From: Deltaproteobacteria bacterium
Lineage (GTDB): Bacteria > Desulfobacterota > Desulfobacteria > Desulfobacterales > UBA11574
Length of the DNA: 16,596 nt
Assembly: GCA_019313505.1 (NCBI GenBank)
Contig: JAFDBA010000034.1
Coordinates: 1-16,596, forward strand
Direction: 5' to 3'
Positions 5,598-12,949 of the stretch are shown piece by piece. Under the pieces are notes generated by a model. That model worked only from the letters and a program-made list of their open reading frames with translations, was not told where the DNA came from and ran no database searches. The stretch's first letter is position 1. Each line of letters starts with the position of its first letter. The position numbers were made by a program, and so were the translations under genes.

Positions 5598-5692
5598 ATG
5601 AACGTCCAACATCGAACGTCCAACGTTGAACATCGAATAATGATGTCGCTTCGCTCCTGTAATTATTTTGAAGTTTTACGTTCGATGTTCAT
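5598..5692. repeat. Low-complexity AACGTCCAACATCGAA-type repeat with inverted ends
   Basis: Repeated AACGTCCAAC / GAACATCGAA units at 5598-5637. TTCGATGTTC at 5681-5690 is the exact inverse of GAACATCGAA at 5628-5637. The right end touches the hemL stop codon. It can fold into a long hairpin and looks like a dispersed intergenic repeat; I recall similar repeats from deltaproteobacterial genomes but cannot verify that here. Confidence 0.6.
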
Positions 5693-6982
5693 TTATTTTC
5701 TTAATCCATTCATTACCTCTTCTGCCGCCTTTATGGTTGCGTCTATATGCTCTGTGTTATGGGCCGCTGATACAAAAAGAGCCTCAAACTGTGATGGGGC
5801 GAGGTAAACCCCTTTTTCTATCATACCGTTGTAGTAGGCAGAAAACATTTCAAGGTCACAGGTTTTAGCATCGTCAAAATTAAGAACATCCCTGTCTGTA
5901 AAAAAGAGGCCCATCATTGACCCTACCCTGTTACCCATGACACTTATTTCTGCATTTCCCGCAGCTTTTACAAGACCGGCTGCAAGACGGTCTGCTTTTT
6001 TATCCAGATTATCATAAAAATCGGGAACTTTGAGTTGTGTAAGAGTTGCAATACCTGCGGCCATAGCCAGAGGATTGCCGGACAGAGTTCCGGCCTGATA
6101 TACCGGTCCTTGCGGTGCGATATGTTCCATCACTTCACGTCTGCCGCCATAAGCGCCGACCGGAAGCCCGCCGCCAATAATTTTACCCAGACATGTCACA
6201 TCCGGAGAAATTCCATACAGGGATTGGGCACCGCCATAGGCCACCCTGAAACCGGTCATCACCTCATCAAATATTAGCAGACTGCCTTTTTTTTCTGTAA
6301 CTTCTCTTAAAGTCTCCAAAAATCCGTCCACCGGCGGCACCAGTCCCATGTTCCCGGCAACAGGCTCAACAATGATACATGCTATCTTTTCACCCTGCTC
6401 CTCCATTACTTTCACAACATTGTCGATGTCATTATAAGGTAGCGACAATGTATGGGACACAAACGATTTTGGAACCCCGGGACTCCCTGGAATACTCAAT
6501 GTGGCAACACCTGATCCTGCCTCCACAAGAAGGGCGTCGGCATGACCATGATAGCAACCGTCAAATTTTACGATCGTGTCCCGTCCTGTATAGCCGCGGG
6601 CGAGCCGTATTGCACTCATGGTCGCTTCTGTACCGGAGTTGACCATGCGGACCATCTCCACGGATGGAAGTGCATCAACAATCAGTTCAGCGAGTTTGGT
6701 TTCAAGATCGGTGGGCGCACCAAAGCTGGTGCCCCTTTTCAAAACAAAAGAAATAGCTTCAATAACCGAAGGGTGCCTGTGTCCAAGGATCATAGGGCCC
6801 CATGAACCTATATAGTCAATATAACCGTTACCGTCTTCATCAAAAATCATACATCCTTGGGCATGATTAATAAAAACCGGTTCTTTCCCCACGTTTTTAC
6901 ATGCACGAACAGGGCTGTTGACACCACCGGGAATAATCTCCAATGCCCGGATAAAAAGTTTATTGGATTTTTCTCTATTCAT
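5693..6982 (-). CDS. hemL: Glutamate-1-semialdehyde 2,1-aminomutase
   Basis: 429-residue PLP enzyme that converts glutamate-1-semialdehyde to 5-aminolevulinate in the C5 route of tetrapyrrole synthesis; cytosolic. Diagnostic blocks: IPGGVNSPVRA (residues about 17-27), VNSGTEATMSAIRLARG (114-130) for cofactor phosphate, FDGCYHGHAD (140-149), FDEVMTGFR (238-246) and the Schiff-base lysine Lys267 in CLGKIIGGGLPVGA. Length is standard and no active-site residue is missing. The ATG has AAAGGA 10 bases upstream, and a promoter lies at 7056-7084. It is transcribed divergently from the Tpt1/KptA homologue, and no other hem gene is next to it. In a sulfate-reducer-like organism its product would feed haem d1/sirohaem and corrinoid synthesis, which is inference. 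Confidence 0.96.
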   Translation of the reverse strand: MNREKSNKLFIRALEIIPGGVNSPVRACKNVGKEPVFINHAQGCMIFDEDGNGYIDYIGSWGPMILGHRHPSVIEAISFVLKRGTSFGAPTDLETKLAELIVDALPSVEMVRMVNSGTEATMSAIRLARGYTGRDTIVKFDGCYHGHADALLVEAGSGVATLSIPGSPGVPKSFVSHTLSLPYNDIDNVVKVMEEQGEKIACIIVEPVAGNMGLVPPVDGFLETLREVTEKKGSLLIFDEVMTGFRVAYGGAQSLYGISPDVTCLGKIIGGGLPVGAYGGRREVMEHIAPQGPVYQAGTLSGNPLAMAAGIATLTQLKVPDFYDNLDKKADRLAAGLVKAAGNAEISVMGNRVGSMMGLFFTDRDVLNFDDAKTCDLEMFSAYYNGMIEKGVYLAPSQFEALFVSAAHNTEHIDATIKAAEEVMNGLRK

Positions 6983-7055
6983 TGTACCATTATCCTTTCA
7001 ATTTTAATGAAATTATTGTTATTAAACCTTTTGACTTTTTTTAATGATTACGCTG

Positions 7056-7084
7056 AAAATAACAGACACAATTTATCAGGTCAA
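7056..7084 (-). promoter_or_regulatory. Candidate hemL promoter
   Basis: Minus-strand TTGACC (7084-7079), 17 bp, TATTTT (7061-7056). It lies in the 118-bp space between the divergent hemL and kptA starts, so the -35 is only about 17 bases from the kptA start codon. A weaker plus-strand candidate for kptA (TTGACT at 7031-7036, 18 bp, GAAAAT) overlaps it. Confidence 0.5.
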
Positions 7085-7100
7085 GCAAGCTTTTTAAATA

Positions 7101-7829
7101 ATGGCACAACAAAGATCCCTCAAACAGCTGTCAAAATTCCTATCTTATATCCTCGGACATAAACCGGCTGAGTTCGGCCTGGTTCCGGACCGGGATGGAT
7201 TTGTGAAAATCAAGGAATTTTTAAAAGCTGTCCATGAAGAGGAAGGGTTAACATATATTCGCAGGTCTGATATTGATGAAATCCTTATCACCATGTTTAA
7301 TCCTCCTATTGAAATCAAAGACAACTATATACGCGCAAAACATCGTGATAATTTGACCAGGCACGACCCGGCCCATACCCTTCCAAAGCTCCTTTATACA
7401 TGCGTAAGGAGAAAAGCTTATCCATTTGTTCTGGATAAAGGGATATTCCCCATGGGCTCCAGCCATGTCATCCTGTCATCAAAGCGTGAAATGGCTGAAA
7501 GGATGGGAAGGCGAAAAGACCGGATGCCGGTACTCCTTACTGTCCAGACCCAACAATCCCTTGAAAAAGGAACTCTATTTTATGAAGCCGGAGACACACT
7601 TTTCCTGGCCGAATCTATCCGGACAGATTGTTTTACAGGCCCTCCCCTGCCAAAACAAAAGGATGCTGCAATTATAAAGGAAACTTTGCCGGAAAAAAGA
7701 GAACAGAAATTTCCCGGCAGCTTTATCATGGACTTAAAGGATAAAAAGAGAACCAAAGAGGCCGCCTGGAATAAAGATCTAAAAAAATTAAAAAAACAAA
7801 AGAGAAAACCTCCGCCGTGGCGGAAGTAA
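7101..7829 (+). CDS. kptA: Tpt1/KptA-like RNA 2'-phosphotransferase homologue with altered signature residues
   Basis: 242-residue protein. The first 180 residues match the Tpt1/KptA fold, which uses NAD+ to remove an internal RNA 2'-phosphate: SLKQLSKFLSYILGHKPAEFGL, a DGFVKIKEFL wing, YIRAKH (Arg78), LDKGIFPMGSSHVILS, GRRKDRMPVLL and FYEAGDTLFLAE. Two signatures are off-consensus. LSxxLRH is LGH (Gly19 where the catalytic Arg is expected, His20 kept), and the usual HGT after the central LY is TCV (residues 100-102). The last 50 residues are a very basic Lys-rich tail, plausibly RNA-binding. No strong Shine-Dalgarno is visible. Family membership is solid; catalytic competence is not. Confidence 0.82.
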   Translation: MAQQRSLKQLSKFLSYILGHKPAEFGLVPDRDGFVKIKEFLKAVHEEEGLTYIRRSDIDEILITMFNPPIEIKDNYIRAKHRDNLTRHDPAHTLPKLLYTCVRRKAYPFVLDKGIFPMGSSHVILSSKREMAERMGRRKDRMPVLLTVQTQQSLEKGTLFYEAGDTLFLAESIRTDCFTGPPLPKQKDAAIIKETLPEKREQKFPGSFIMDLKDKKRTKEAAWNKDLKKLKKQKRKPPPWRK

Positions 7830-7902
7830 AGATGGAATCCAATCCTCAAGTTTAATAGGCAATATAGGTTTAAATATTTTATACGGAGTATCGATAAAAA
7901 AA

Positions 7903-7931
7903 TTGACAACCTTTTTTAAAGTTGATACGAA
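7903..7931 (+). promoter_or_regulatory. Candidate promoter of tRNA-Lys
   Basis: TTGACA (7903-7908), 17 bp, TACGAA (7926-7931), about 22 bases before the mature tRNA 5' end. The -35 is consensus and the -10 weak. Confidence 0.5.
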
Positions 7932-7953
7932 ATCCACTCCCGTGATAATTTGT

Positions 7954-8030
7954 GGGCCGTTAGCTCAACTAGGCAGAGCACCTGACTCTTAATCAGTAGG
8001 TTCCGAGTTCGATTCTCGGACGGCCCACCA
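7954..8030 (+). tRNA. tRNA-Lys, anticodon CTT
   Basis: Complete 77-base cloverleaf with encoded CCA. Acceptor stem GGGCCGT / ACGGCCC is perfect; the D stem is GCTC / GAGC; the anticodon loop CTCTTAA gives anticodon CTT; the T arm is CCGAG-TTCGATT-CTCGG. The top pair of the anticodon stem (position 27-43) is a C-T mismatch, otherwise all stems pair. It reads AAG codons. Confidence 0.97.
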
Positions 8031-8526
8031 GTTATATCATAATCATTTCAAGTAGTTCAGCCGTTTTTTCCTTCTCGCTTCAATAATTGAAATGTCGCTG
8101 AATCTCGTTGAATTAAACAATTTTACGACCAATATGCGACCAATTTTTTAGGTGCCTTTTTTTATTTCTGGATACCGTAACGGAAAAGATGATTAGCAGG
8201 ATAAAGGATGTTTCTCCTGAAAAATTTATTAGGGGCAAAAGAATAAAAAAACAGGGCCATTGCTGACCCTGCATTAACTGTCATCAAGATTTAGAGGGGG
8301 CTCGCTCACCTCCCCAACATCTCCCTCTCAGAAAGGTACCTGGTAATGTATAGGCATGAATTGATCTCAGTATGTGTCACCAATTAGATATCCCTTGTTG
8401 CATTTCGGTTAGCAATCTACTATTCTCCAAAGATAATGATGTAGGCACGAAAGTAAGCATCAATGCTCAAAAGATCGACTACAATATGTTGAATGGAGCA
8501 TCCCTGTAATAGGAAGGAGTAGAGGT
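8031..8526. other. 0.5-kb gene-free stretch with a minus-strand terminator
   Basis: No credible coding region on either strand. Contents: CGACCAAT twice near 8126 and 8138; a strong minus-strand hairpin-plus-T-run at 8245-8271; a GC-rich foldable block just right of it, about 8294-8330 (AGAGGG ... CCCTCT outer arms and GGGG ... CCCC inner arms on the plus strand); and a weak plus-strand promoter for the PilZ gene (TTGCAT 8398-8403, 17 bp, TATTCT 8421-8426). A small minus-strand RNA is possible here. Confidence 0.5.
8245..8271 (-). terminator. Intrinsic terminator reading on the minus strand
   Basis: CAGGG (8271-8267), a 10-base loop, CCCTG (8256-8252), then seven T (8251-8245) on the minus strand. 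No T run follows on the plus strand, so it is directional. No minus-strand gene lies within 890 bases upstream of it. Confidence 0.6.
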
Positions 8527-8883
8527 TTGACGTTTACAGAAAAAAGAAAACATCCGAGAGTCGAAATAAATAACCTCATATCTTATATTTGCATAGATGA
8601 TAGCAGCAACCAAACAAAGGAGGGGAAAGGAAAGGCTATAAATATCAGCCAAGGGGGAATCCTTCTAGAAACTCACGACTCGTTTGAATGGCTAGATATT
8701 CTAATATTGACCATCAACATTGAAAATGAATCAGTTAGTATTAAAGGTAAAGTCATTTATTGCAATGCAGACGATTTTGGAAAGTTTAGAGCTGGAATCC
8801 AGTTCCTTGAAACTAACGAAAAAATCCTATCATTTGTAATAAATCTGTTAGAAACTCATAGCAAATTATTAGGGATAGTTTAA
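8527..8883 (+). CDS. PilZ-domain protein (probable cyclic-di-GMP receptor)
   Basis: 118-residue single-domain PilZ protein. Both cyclic-di-GMP binding motifs are present: the N-terminal RxxxR (Arg7-KHP-Arg11) and the [D/N]xSxxG motif (Asn39-I-Ser41-QG-Gly44), followed by beta strands ILLET, DILILTINIE, VSIKGKVIY and a terminal FRAGIQFLE. The start is TTG at 8527, chosen because AAGGAG ends 7 bases upstream and the RxxxR motif needs this N-terminus. It is a lone gene with its own weak promoter. Such stand-alone PilZ proteins pass cyclic-di-GMP level to motility, polysaccharide export or transcription partners; the partner here is unknown, and the distant Wzz gene gives no more than a hint. Confidence 0.85.
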   Translation: MTFTEKRKHPRVEINNLISYICIDDSSNQTKEGKGKAINISQGGILLETHDSFEWLDILILTINIENESVSIKGKVIYCNADDFGKFRAGIQFLETNEKILSFVINLLETHSKLLGIV

Positions 8884-9164
8884 CCCACCTGCTGTGATTT
8901 AGCCGCTAGTTTCAGCCGGGATAATTCCCAGGCAGGCAGGGAGCAAGGCGGTCAGAAGATCAGAAAGTGAGTCCGCCAAACCGACGGCGGATAAAAAGAT
9001 GTGTAAAGGGGTCACCCATTAAAGGACAATTTTGGGAGTTGAGGCGCCCGGCTGACAAGGCGCTAAAACTTAAGGAATATCAAGCAGTTTTCGAGTTTTC
9101 GCAACGCTGCCAGACTGGATGCATCGGCATTCAAAATGTGAAGTTATTTTTGAGTGAGCCCTAA
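8884..9164. repeat. Intergenic stretch resembling a dispersed non-coding repeat
   Basis: No convincing gene. It includes a perfect hairpin TCCGCC-AAACCGAC-GGCGGA (8971-8990 region). The block from about 9007 to 9164, ending in TTTTTGAGTGAGCCCTAA, looks familiar to me as a sequence found many times in Desulfobacteraceae genomes. That is recollection, not something the window proves, since only one copy is present. A 65-codon open frame here is probably chance. Confidence 0.35.
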
Positions 9165-9473
9165 TTATTCAGGTTGTACAAAAATTCTTTTGACTAAAAC
9201 AAAGAGGATATAAATAAGCAATGCCCATAATAGACTATTGATAAAAAGGGGTATAATTACAAAATCTCCGGGGAAAAACTGCCTCGGATACAATGCAAAT
9301 GTAAAAACCGGAAAATATAACACCTTAGACATTACCATTAACGATCGACCAAGGAAAGGCAGCTGACTTTCATGTACGTTGGCTGTGACAACAAACAATG
9401 CTATGATTGAAATAATCTTCGTGAAAACTAAATGAACCACAGCAATAGCAAGGATTATAAAAATTTTCTTCAT
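9165..9473 (-). CDS. Small hypothetical membrane protein
   Basis: 102 residues with three likely membrane helices (about 4-28, 45-65 and 72-96). The first could act as a signal anchor (MKKIFIILAIAVVHLVF). Loops contain NVHESQLPFLGR and YPRQFFPGD. No family is recognised. It starts 46 bases after the dinB stop on the same strand and may be the second gene of that transcription unit. Its Shine-Dalgarno is weak (GGGTCC region). That it is a real gene is supported by the organised hydrophobic segments and reasonable start, but nothing indicates a function. Confidence 0.55.
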   Translation of the reverse strand: MKKIFIILAIAVVHLVFTKIISIIALFVVTANVHESQLPFLGRSLMVMSKVLYFPVFTFALYPRQFFPGDFVIIPLFINSLLWALLIYILFVLVKRIFVQPE

Positions 9474-9519
9474 AAAGGACCCATTATGTGAATATTTTTG
9501 GCTACCACACGAACAAAAT

Positions 9520-10701
9520 TCAATCTTTTAAAAGCGTGCCAGGAAGAACACTTTCGTCACCAAATCTTTCGTATAACGAATCTAAAACAGTATTCAATCT
9601 CTGACGTTTTTGAGATGATTGATCTTGATCAAAAAGAGAGAGCTGGATTCCGGTGCCCAAAAAACTGAGTTGAGACAAAGAAATCCCTAAAAGCCTGATT
9701 GGTTTTTTAGTTACCTCAGTCTTTTCCAAAAGACGACAAGCAGTTGAATATATCTCCAAACCGTCATTTATGGATTTAGGCAGAGTTGTTGACCGGGTGA
9801 TCTGAACAAAATCAAAATATTTGACTTTCAATGTGATGGTTTTGCCAGTTAGGCTCTTATGGCGCATCCGTCGGGCCACTTTATCCGCCAAAGTAAGGAG
9901 TTCTTTTTGAGCCGCATCCAACAATATGATATCTTGTAGAAAAGTCTGTTCATGACCGATAGACTTCACATCATGTTCCGGTATCACATCTCGTTCATCT
10001 ACTCCCATGGCCAACAGATGTATTCTGACACCATGTTTCCCAAATTTTTTTTCCAAGACCTTGACTGGCGTTTTTCTCAAATCCCTAAAAGTGTGGATGT
10101 TGAGTAGACTTAATGCCAGTTGTGTCACTTTTCCAACCCCCCACATTTTTTTGATTGGGAGCGGATCTAAGAAACCCCTGACACCATTGGGTGGTACAAC
10201 AGTTAAGCCATCAGGTTTGTCAATATCAGAAGCGATCTTTGCCACAAATTTTGAGGAAGCAACACCGGCTGAAACTGTCAAGCCTGTTTCTATTAAAATT
10301 ATTTGCTTAATCTTTTTCGCAATATTCTCGGACTGACCAAAGAGACGTATGGAACCTGTTACATCCAGAAATGCTTCATCAATAGACAGTGGTTCAACTA
10401 ATGGCGTAAAATGATGATATATTTCAAATATTTGCTTAGAGATCTCCTGGTATCTTGACATCCTGACAGGCAGATAGATCCCACCAGGGCAAAGCCGTTT
10501 TGCTTTCGCAATAGGTTGGGCAGAATGAATCCCGAACTTTCGAGCTTCATATGAGGCAGATGATACCACACCTCTTTCCTTGCCACCCCCCACTATGACC
10601 GGTTTCCCTTTTAAGGAAGGATTATCCAGCACCTCAACCGAGGGATAAAAAGCATCCATGTCTAAATGAATGATGTGTTTTGGCTGACCTTGCTTATCCA
10701 T
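9520..10701 (-). CDS. dinB: DNA polymerase IV (Y-family translesion polymerase)
   Basis: 393-residue DinB. Catalytic metal ligands are in HLDMDAFYPSVE (Asp14, with Tyr19 at the steric-gate position) and SIDEAFLDV (Asp108-Glu109). Palm and finger blocks SSASYEARKFGI, ASSKFVAKIASDIDKPDG and the thumb helix-hairpin-helix MWGVGKVT follow, then the little-finger domain (GHEQTF to LLGISLS). A beta-clamp binding motif QLSLF lies near the C-terminus. It copies past DNA lesions with low fidelity. ATG 10701 is preferred over an upstream TTG (10737) because the family begins a few residues before HLDMDAF; however no clear Shine-Dalgarno precedes it, and TATACA lies only 5 bases upstream, so a leaderless mRNA or the TTG start remain possible. 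No recognised LexA site is visible. Confidence 0.94.
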   Translation of the reverse strand: MDKQGQPKHIIHLDMDAFYPSVEVLDNPSLKGKPVIVGGGKERGVVSSASYEARKFGIHSAQPIAKAKRLCPGGIYLPVRMSRYQEISKQIFEIYHHFTPLVEPLSIDEAFLDVTGSIRLFGQSENIAKKIKQIILIETGLTVSAGVASSKFVAKIASDIDKPDGLTVVPPNGVRGFLDPLPIKKMWGVGKVTQLALSLLNIHTFRDLRKTPVKVLEKKFGKHGVRIHLLAMGVDERDVIPEHDVKSIGHEQTFLQDIILLDAAQKELLTLADKVARRMRHKSLTGKTITLKVKYFDFVQITRSTTLPKSINDGLEIYSTACRLLEKTEVTKKPIRLLGISLSQLSFLGTGIQLSLFDQDQSSQKRQRLNTVLDSLYERFGDESVLPGTLLKD

Positions 10702-10852
10702 AAAAATGTATAATTGAAAAACAAATTTGTCCTTCAATCCATCTATATAAATTTTTACACTTTACCACTATCCCCTTCCTTATACCTTTATTTACTGCAC
10801 AGCAATCAAGGAAATAATTCTCAAAAACACCGAATAGCCAAAGGAAACACCT

Positions 10853-10889
10853 GTATATTGTATAATAAATAAAAAATTATACAATATAC
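10853..10889. promoter_or_regulatory. Perfect 14-bp palindrome in the dinB / response-regulator intergenic region
   Basis: GTATATTGTATAAT (10853-10866), 9-base A-rich spacer, exact inverse at 10876-10889. A TTGACA follows directly (10892-10897) with a weak TAAGTT 17 bp on, a possible promoter for the response regulator. The position fits an operator, but no binder is known. The remaining 10702-10990 is AT-rich and gene-free. Confidence 0.55.
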
Positions 10890-10990
10890 TGTTGACAAGA
10901 GGTTCATTGTTAAATAAGTTGTAAAATAAGATATCAAATTAAAGTATTAATTTTATTCTTTAATTAACTGATTTATCTGGGGAATATATA

Positions 10991-11341
10991 ATGTATAATA
11001 TTTTGGTAATTGACGATGAAGAATCCATTACACGCATGATCTCAATGGCTTTGACGAAATATGGCTTTAATGTCGAGACGACCACAGATAGTTTAGAAGG
11101 AATTAAAAAGTTTGATAAAAGTCATTTTGATTTGGTAATTACAGACATTTTAATGCCCGGACTTGATGGTAATGCTGTTGTCCGGCATATACGCAATTCC
11201 CAAAAGCGGTTTACTCCTGTTATCGGTGTCTCCGGAACCCCTTGGCTTTTTGAAGATAGCGATTTTGATGCCGTCCTTCCAAAACCCTCCTCAATCAAAA
11301 CCATGGTTGATACTGTTAAGAATATAACTCGCTCCAATTAA
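10991..11341 (+). CDS. Single-domain (CheY-like) response regulator
   Basis: 116-residue protein made of one receiver domain. Acidic pocket Asp8-Asp9 (LVIDDEESI), phosphoacceptor Asp52 (VITDILMPGLDG), Ser81 in place of the common Thr (GVSG) and Lys98 (LPKP) are all present. No output domain follows, so it acts by protein contact or as a phosphorelay intermediate. GGGGA lies 7 bases upstream of the ATG. It is alone on the plus strand with no kinase or chemotaxis gene near. A perfect palindrome lies about 100 bases upstream. The specific pathway cannot be inferred. Confidence 0.9.
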   Translation: MYNILVIDDEESITRMISMALTKYGFNVETTTDSLEGIKKFDKSHFDLVITDILMPGLDGNAVVRHIRNSQKRFTPVIGVSGTPWLFEDSDFDAVLPKPSSIKTMVDTVKNITRSN

Positions 11342-11390
11342 ATAGTTGTATTTCACCACATCCCCTTAACATCACCCTCTATATGATCCT

Positions 11391-11416
11391 CAATCGTATC
11401 GTACAATCGTATCGTA
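11391..11416. repeat. Two perfect tandem 13-bp units
   Basis: CAATCGTATCGTA repeated head to tail (11391-11403, 11404-11416), then a partial CAA. It lies in the 159-bp space between the convergent response-regulator and trkH genes. Confidence 0.8.
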
Positions 11417-11475
11417 CAACAGATTGTTAAAATCCAATCCAGTTTACCGTTCAATAATAGGAAACATTAGTGCAG

Positions 11476-11503
11476 AAAGTGCTTTTCGAGGGCCCTTTTT
11501 TTA
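11476..11503 (+). terminator. Possible terminator of the response-regulator transcript
   Basis: AAAGTGC (11476-11482) pairs with GCCCTTT (11492-11498) at 6 of 7 positions over a 9-base loop, followed by T residues to 11502. It overlaps the trkH stop codon at 11501-11503, as may occur between convergent genes. Confidence 0.38.
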
Positions 11504-12949
11504 TCTTCGCCAGAATTCCGGCACGAAAAGGATGATCACCGTATATATCTCAAGCCTTCCCAGAAGCATGCACCCTATGAGTACCCACTTGCCCAGATAT
11601 GGGATCTGGGCAAAGTTATCAACCGGGCCCACCATCCCCAGGCCAGGCCCTATATTTCCCATGGTAGCTGCAACCGAAGCAATTGAGGTTATAAAATCAA
11701 CCCCCATACTTGCAATCAGCACAGTGGAAAAAGCAAACAACCCTATGTAAAGGCCCATAAACCCGAGTACGCTCCGAACAACATCTTCTGGAACAGTCAC
11801 GCCCCCGATTTTTATATGCTTAACTGCACGGGGGTGGATTAGCAAAAAAAGTTCTTTGTAGCAGTATTTAAGATAGAGCATGACACGGAGGCATTTCATT
11901 CCTCCACCGGTGGAACCCGCAGATGCCCCCAAAAACATACATAACAGTAGGATAATTTGAGACATGGAAGGCCATAGTTCGTAATCAGCTGTAACATAAC
12001 CTGTGGTGGTAACAATGGAAACCACCTGGAATGCACCAAAGCGGAGAGCCCTGCCGATGGTTTCGTATACAGTTCCATAAATATTGAAAGTTACAATAAC
12101 TATCAGCAAAAGAACTGTACCGAAAAAAAACCGGCACTCTGAATCCCGCCAGAATGCAAGTGGCTTTCCCCTTAGAAACTGGTAATGAAGTGAAAAATTA
12201 ATTCCGGCCAGGAGCATAAAGATAATAATTACCGTATCAAAATAGATACTGTCAAAATACGCAATGGAAGCGTTTTTGGTTGAAAATCCGCCGGTGGGCA
12301 TAGTTGTGAAGGTATGACACAGAGCATCATAAAGATCCATTCCTCCTATCATCAGAAGAATAATCTCTGACAAAGAAATTAGAGCATAGACTTTCCAGAG
12401 GACTGTGGCGGTATCTCTGATGCGCGGCTTAAGCTTATCAGGAACAGGACTCGGAACTTCCGCCTTATATAACTGCATCCCCCCGACACCTAAGAAAGGA
12501 AGGATCGCCACGGATAAAACGATGATTCCCATTCCGCCCAGCCACTGGATGAAGCTTCGCCAAAAAAGAAGCCCTTTTGATACCGCCTCTATATTCGTCA
12601 AAATCGATGATCCGGTGGTCGTAAATCCGGAAACAGATTCAAAGAACGCATCAACGAAAGTGCCGAATTCAGCTCCCAGATAAAACGGGAATGCTCCGAA
12701 CAATCCTATCGCAGTCCAACCGATGGCTACGATCGCCATTCCTTCACGATGGCTGATATATTGTACCTTTGTCCCCCTGAAACAAATTATCAGTGATAAT
12801 CCGGAAGCAATGGTTATTCCCATGGATTGGGCCAGGGGAATAACACTTTGATCCTTGTAGTAAAGACCAAAAAAAAGAGGAAATATCATACATATCCCCA
12901 AAAAAAAGATTAACATTCCAACAATATTCAGGATAAAAGACCACCGCAT
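11501..12949 (-). CDS. trkH: Trk/Ktr potassium uptake system, membrane subunit TrkH
   Basis: 482-residue channel-like protein of the inner membrane with the fourfold membrane-pore-membrane architecture. All four selectivity-filter loops are readable: TTTGS (110-114), TMPTGG (216-221), TTTGY (314-318) and ATMGNIGP (428-435). The flexible gate segment AGSTGGGMKC follows the third pore (about 344-353). Length is typical of TrkH. The ATG follows the trkA stop with no gap (TAAATG), so the two are translated as a pair. TrkA binds TrkH on the cytoplasmic side and gates potassium entry in response to nucleotides. Confidence 0.96.
   Translation of the reverse strand: MRWSFILNIVGMLIFFLGICMIFPLFFGLYYKDQSVIPLAQSMGITIASGLSLIICFRGTKVQYISHREGMAIVAIGWTAIGLFGAFPFYLGAEFGTFVDAFFESVSGFTTTGSSILTNIEAVSKGLLFWRSFIQWLGGMGIIVLSVAILPFLGVGGMQLYKAEVPSPVPDKLKPRIRDTATVLWKVYALISLSEIILLMIGGMDLYDALCHTFTTMPTGGFSTKNASIAYFDSIYFDTVIIIFMLLAGINFSLHYQFLRGKPLAFWRDSECRFFFGTVLLLIVIVTFNIYGTVYETIGRALRFGAFQVVSIVTTTGYVTADYELWPSMSQIILLLCMFLGASAGSTGGGMKCLRVMLYLKYCYKELFLLIHPRAVKHIKIGGVTVPEDVVRSVLGFMGLYIGLFAFSTVLIASMGVDFITSIASVAATMGNIGPGLGMVGPVDNFAQIPYLGKWVLIGCMLLGRLEIYTVIILFVPEFWRR

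Noticed and set aside
5598..5640. CRISPR-like array in the AACGTCCAAC repeats
   Set aside because: Units are about 10-18 bases with no regular spacers and no cas genes.
8031..8160. Possible integration (att) site beside tRNA-Lys, suggested by the CGACCAAT direct repeat
   Set aside because: No second copy of the tRNA 3' end exists in the window, no integrase gene is present, and the repeat is only 8 bases.
8280..8526. Cyclic-di-GMP riboswitch upstream of the PilZ gene
   Set aside because: The conserved GEMM core bases are not present.
8967..9164. Plus-strand 65-codon open frame after the PilZ gene
   Set aside because: It lies in what appears to be a dispersed repeat, with no ribosome binding site and no domain.
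10851..10866. CTGTATATTGTATA resembling an E. coli LexA box next to dinB
   Set aside because: The match is to only part of the site; the palindrome arms end in CTG on both sides rather than forming CTG...CAG. It is also about 150 bases from the dinB start.
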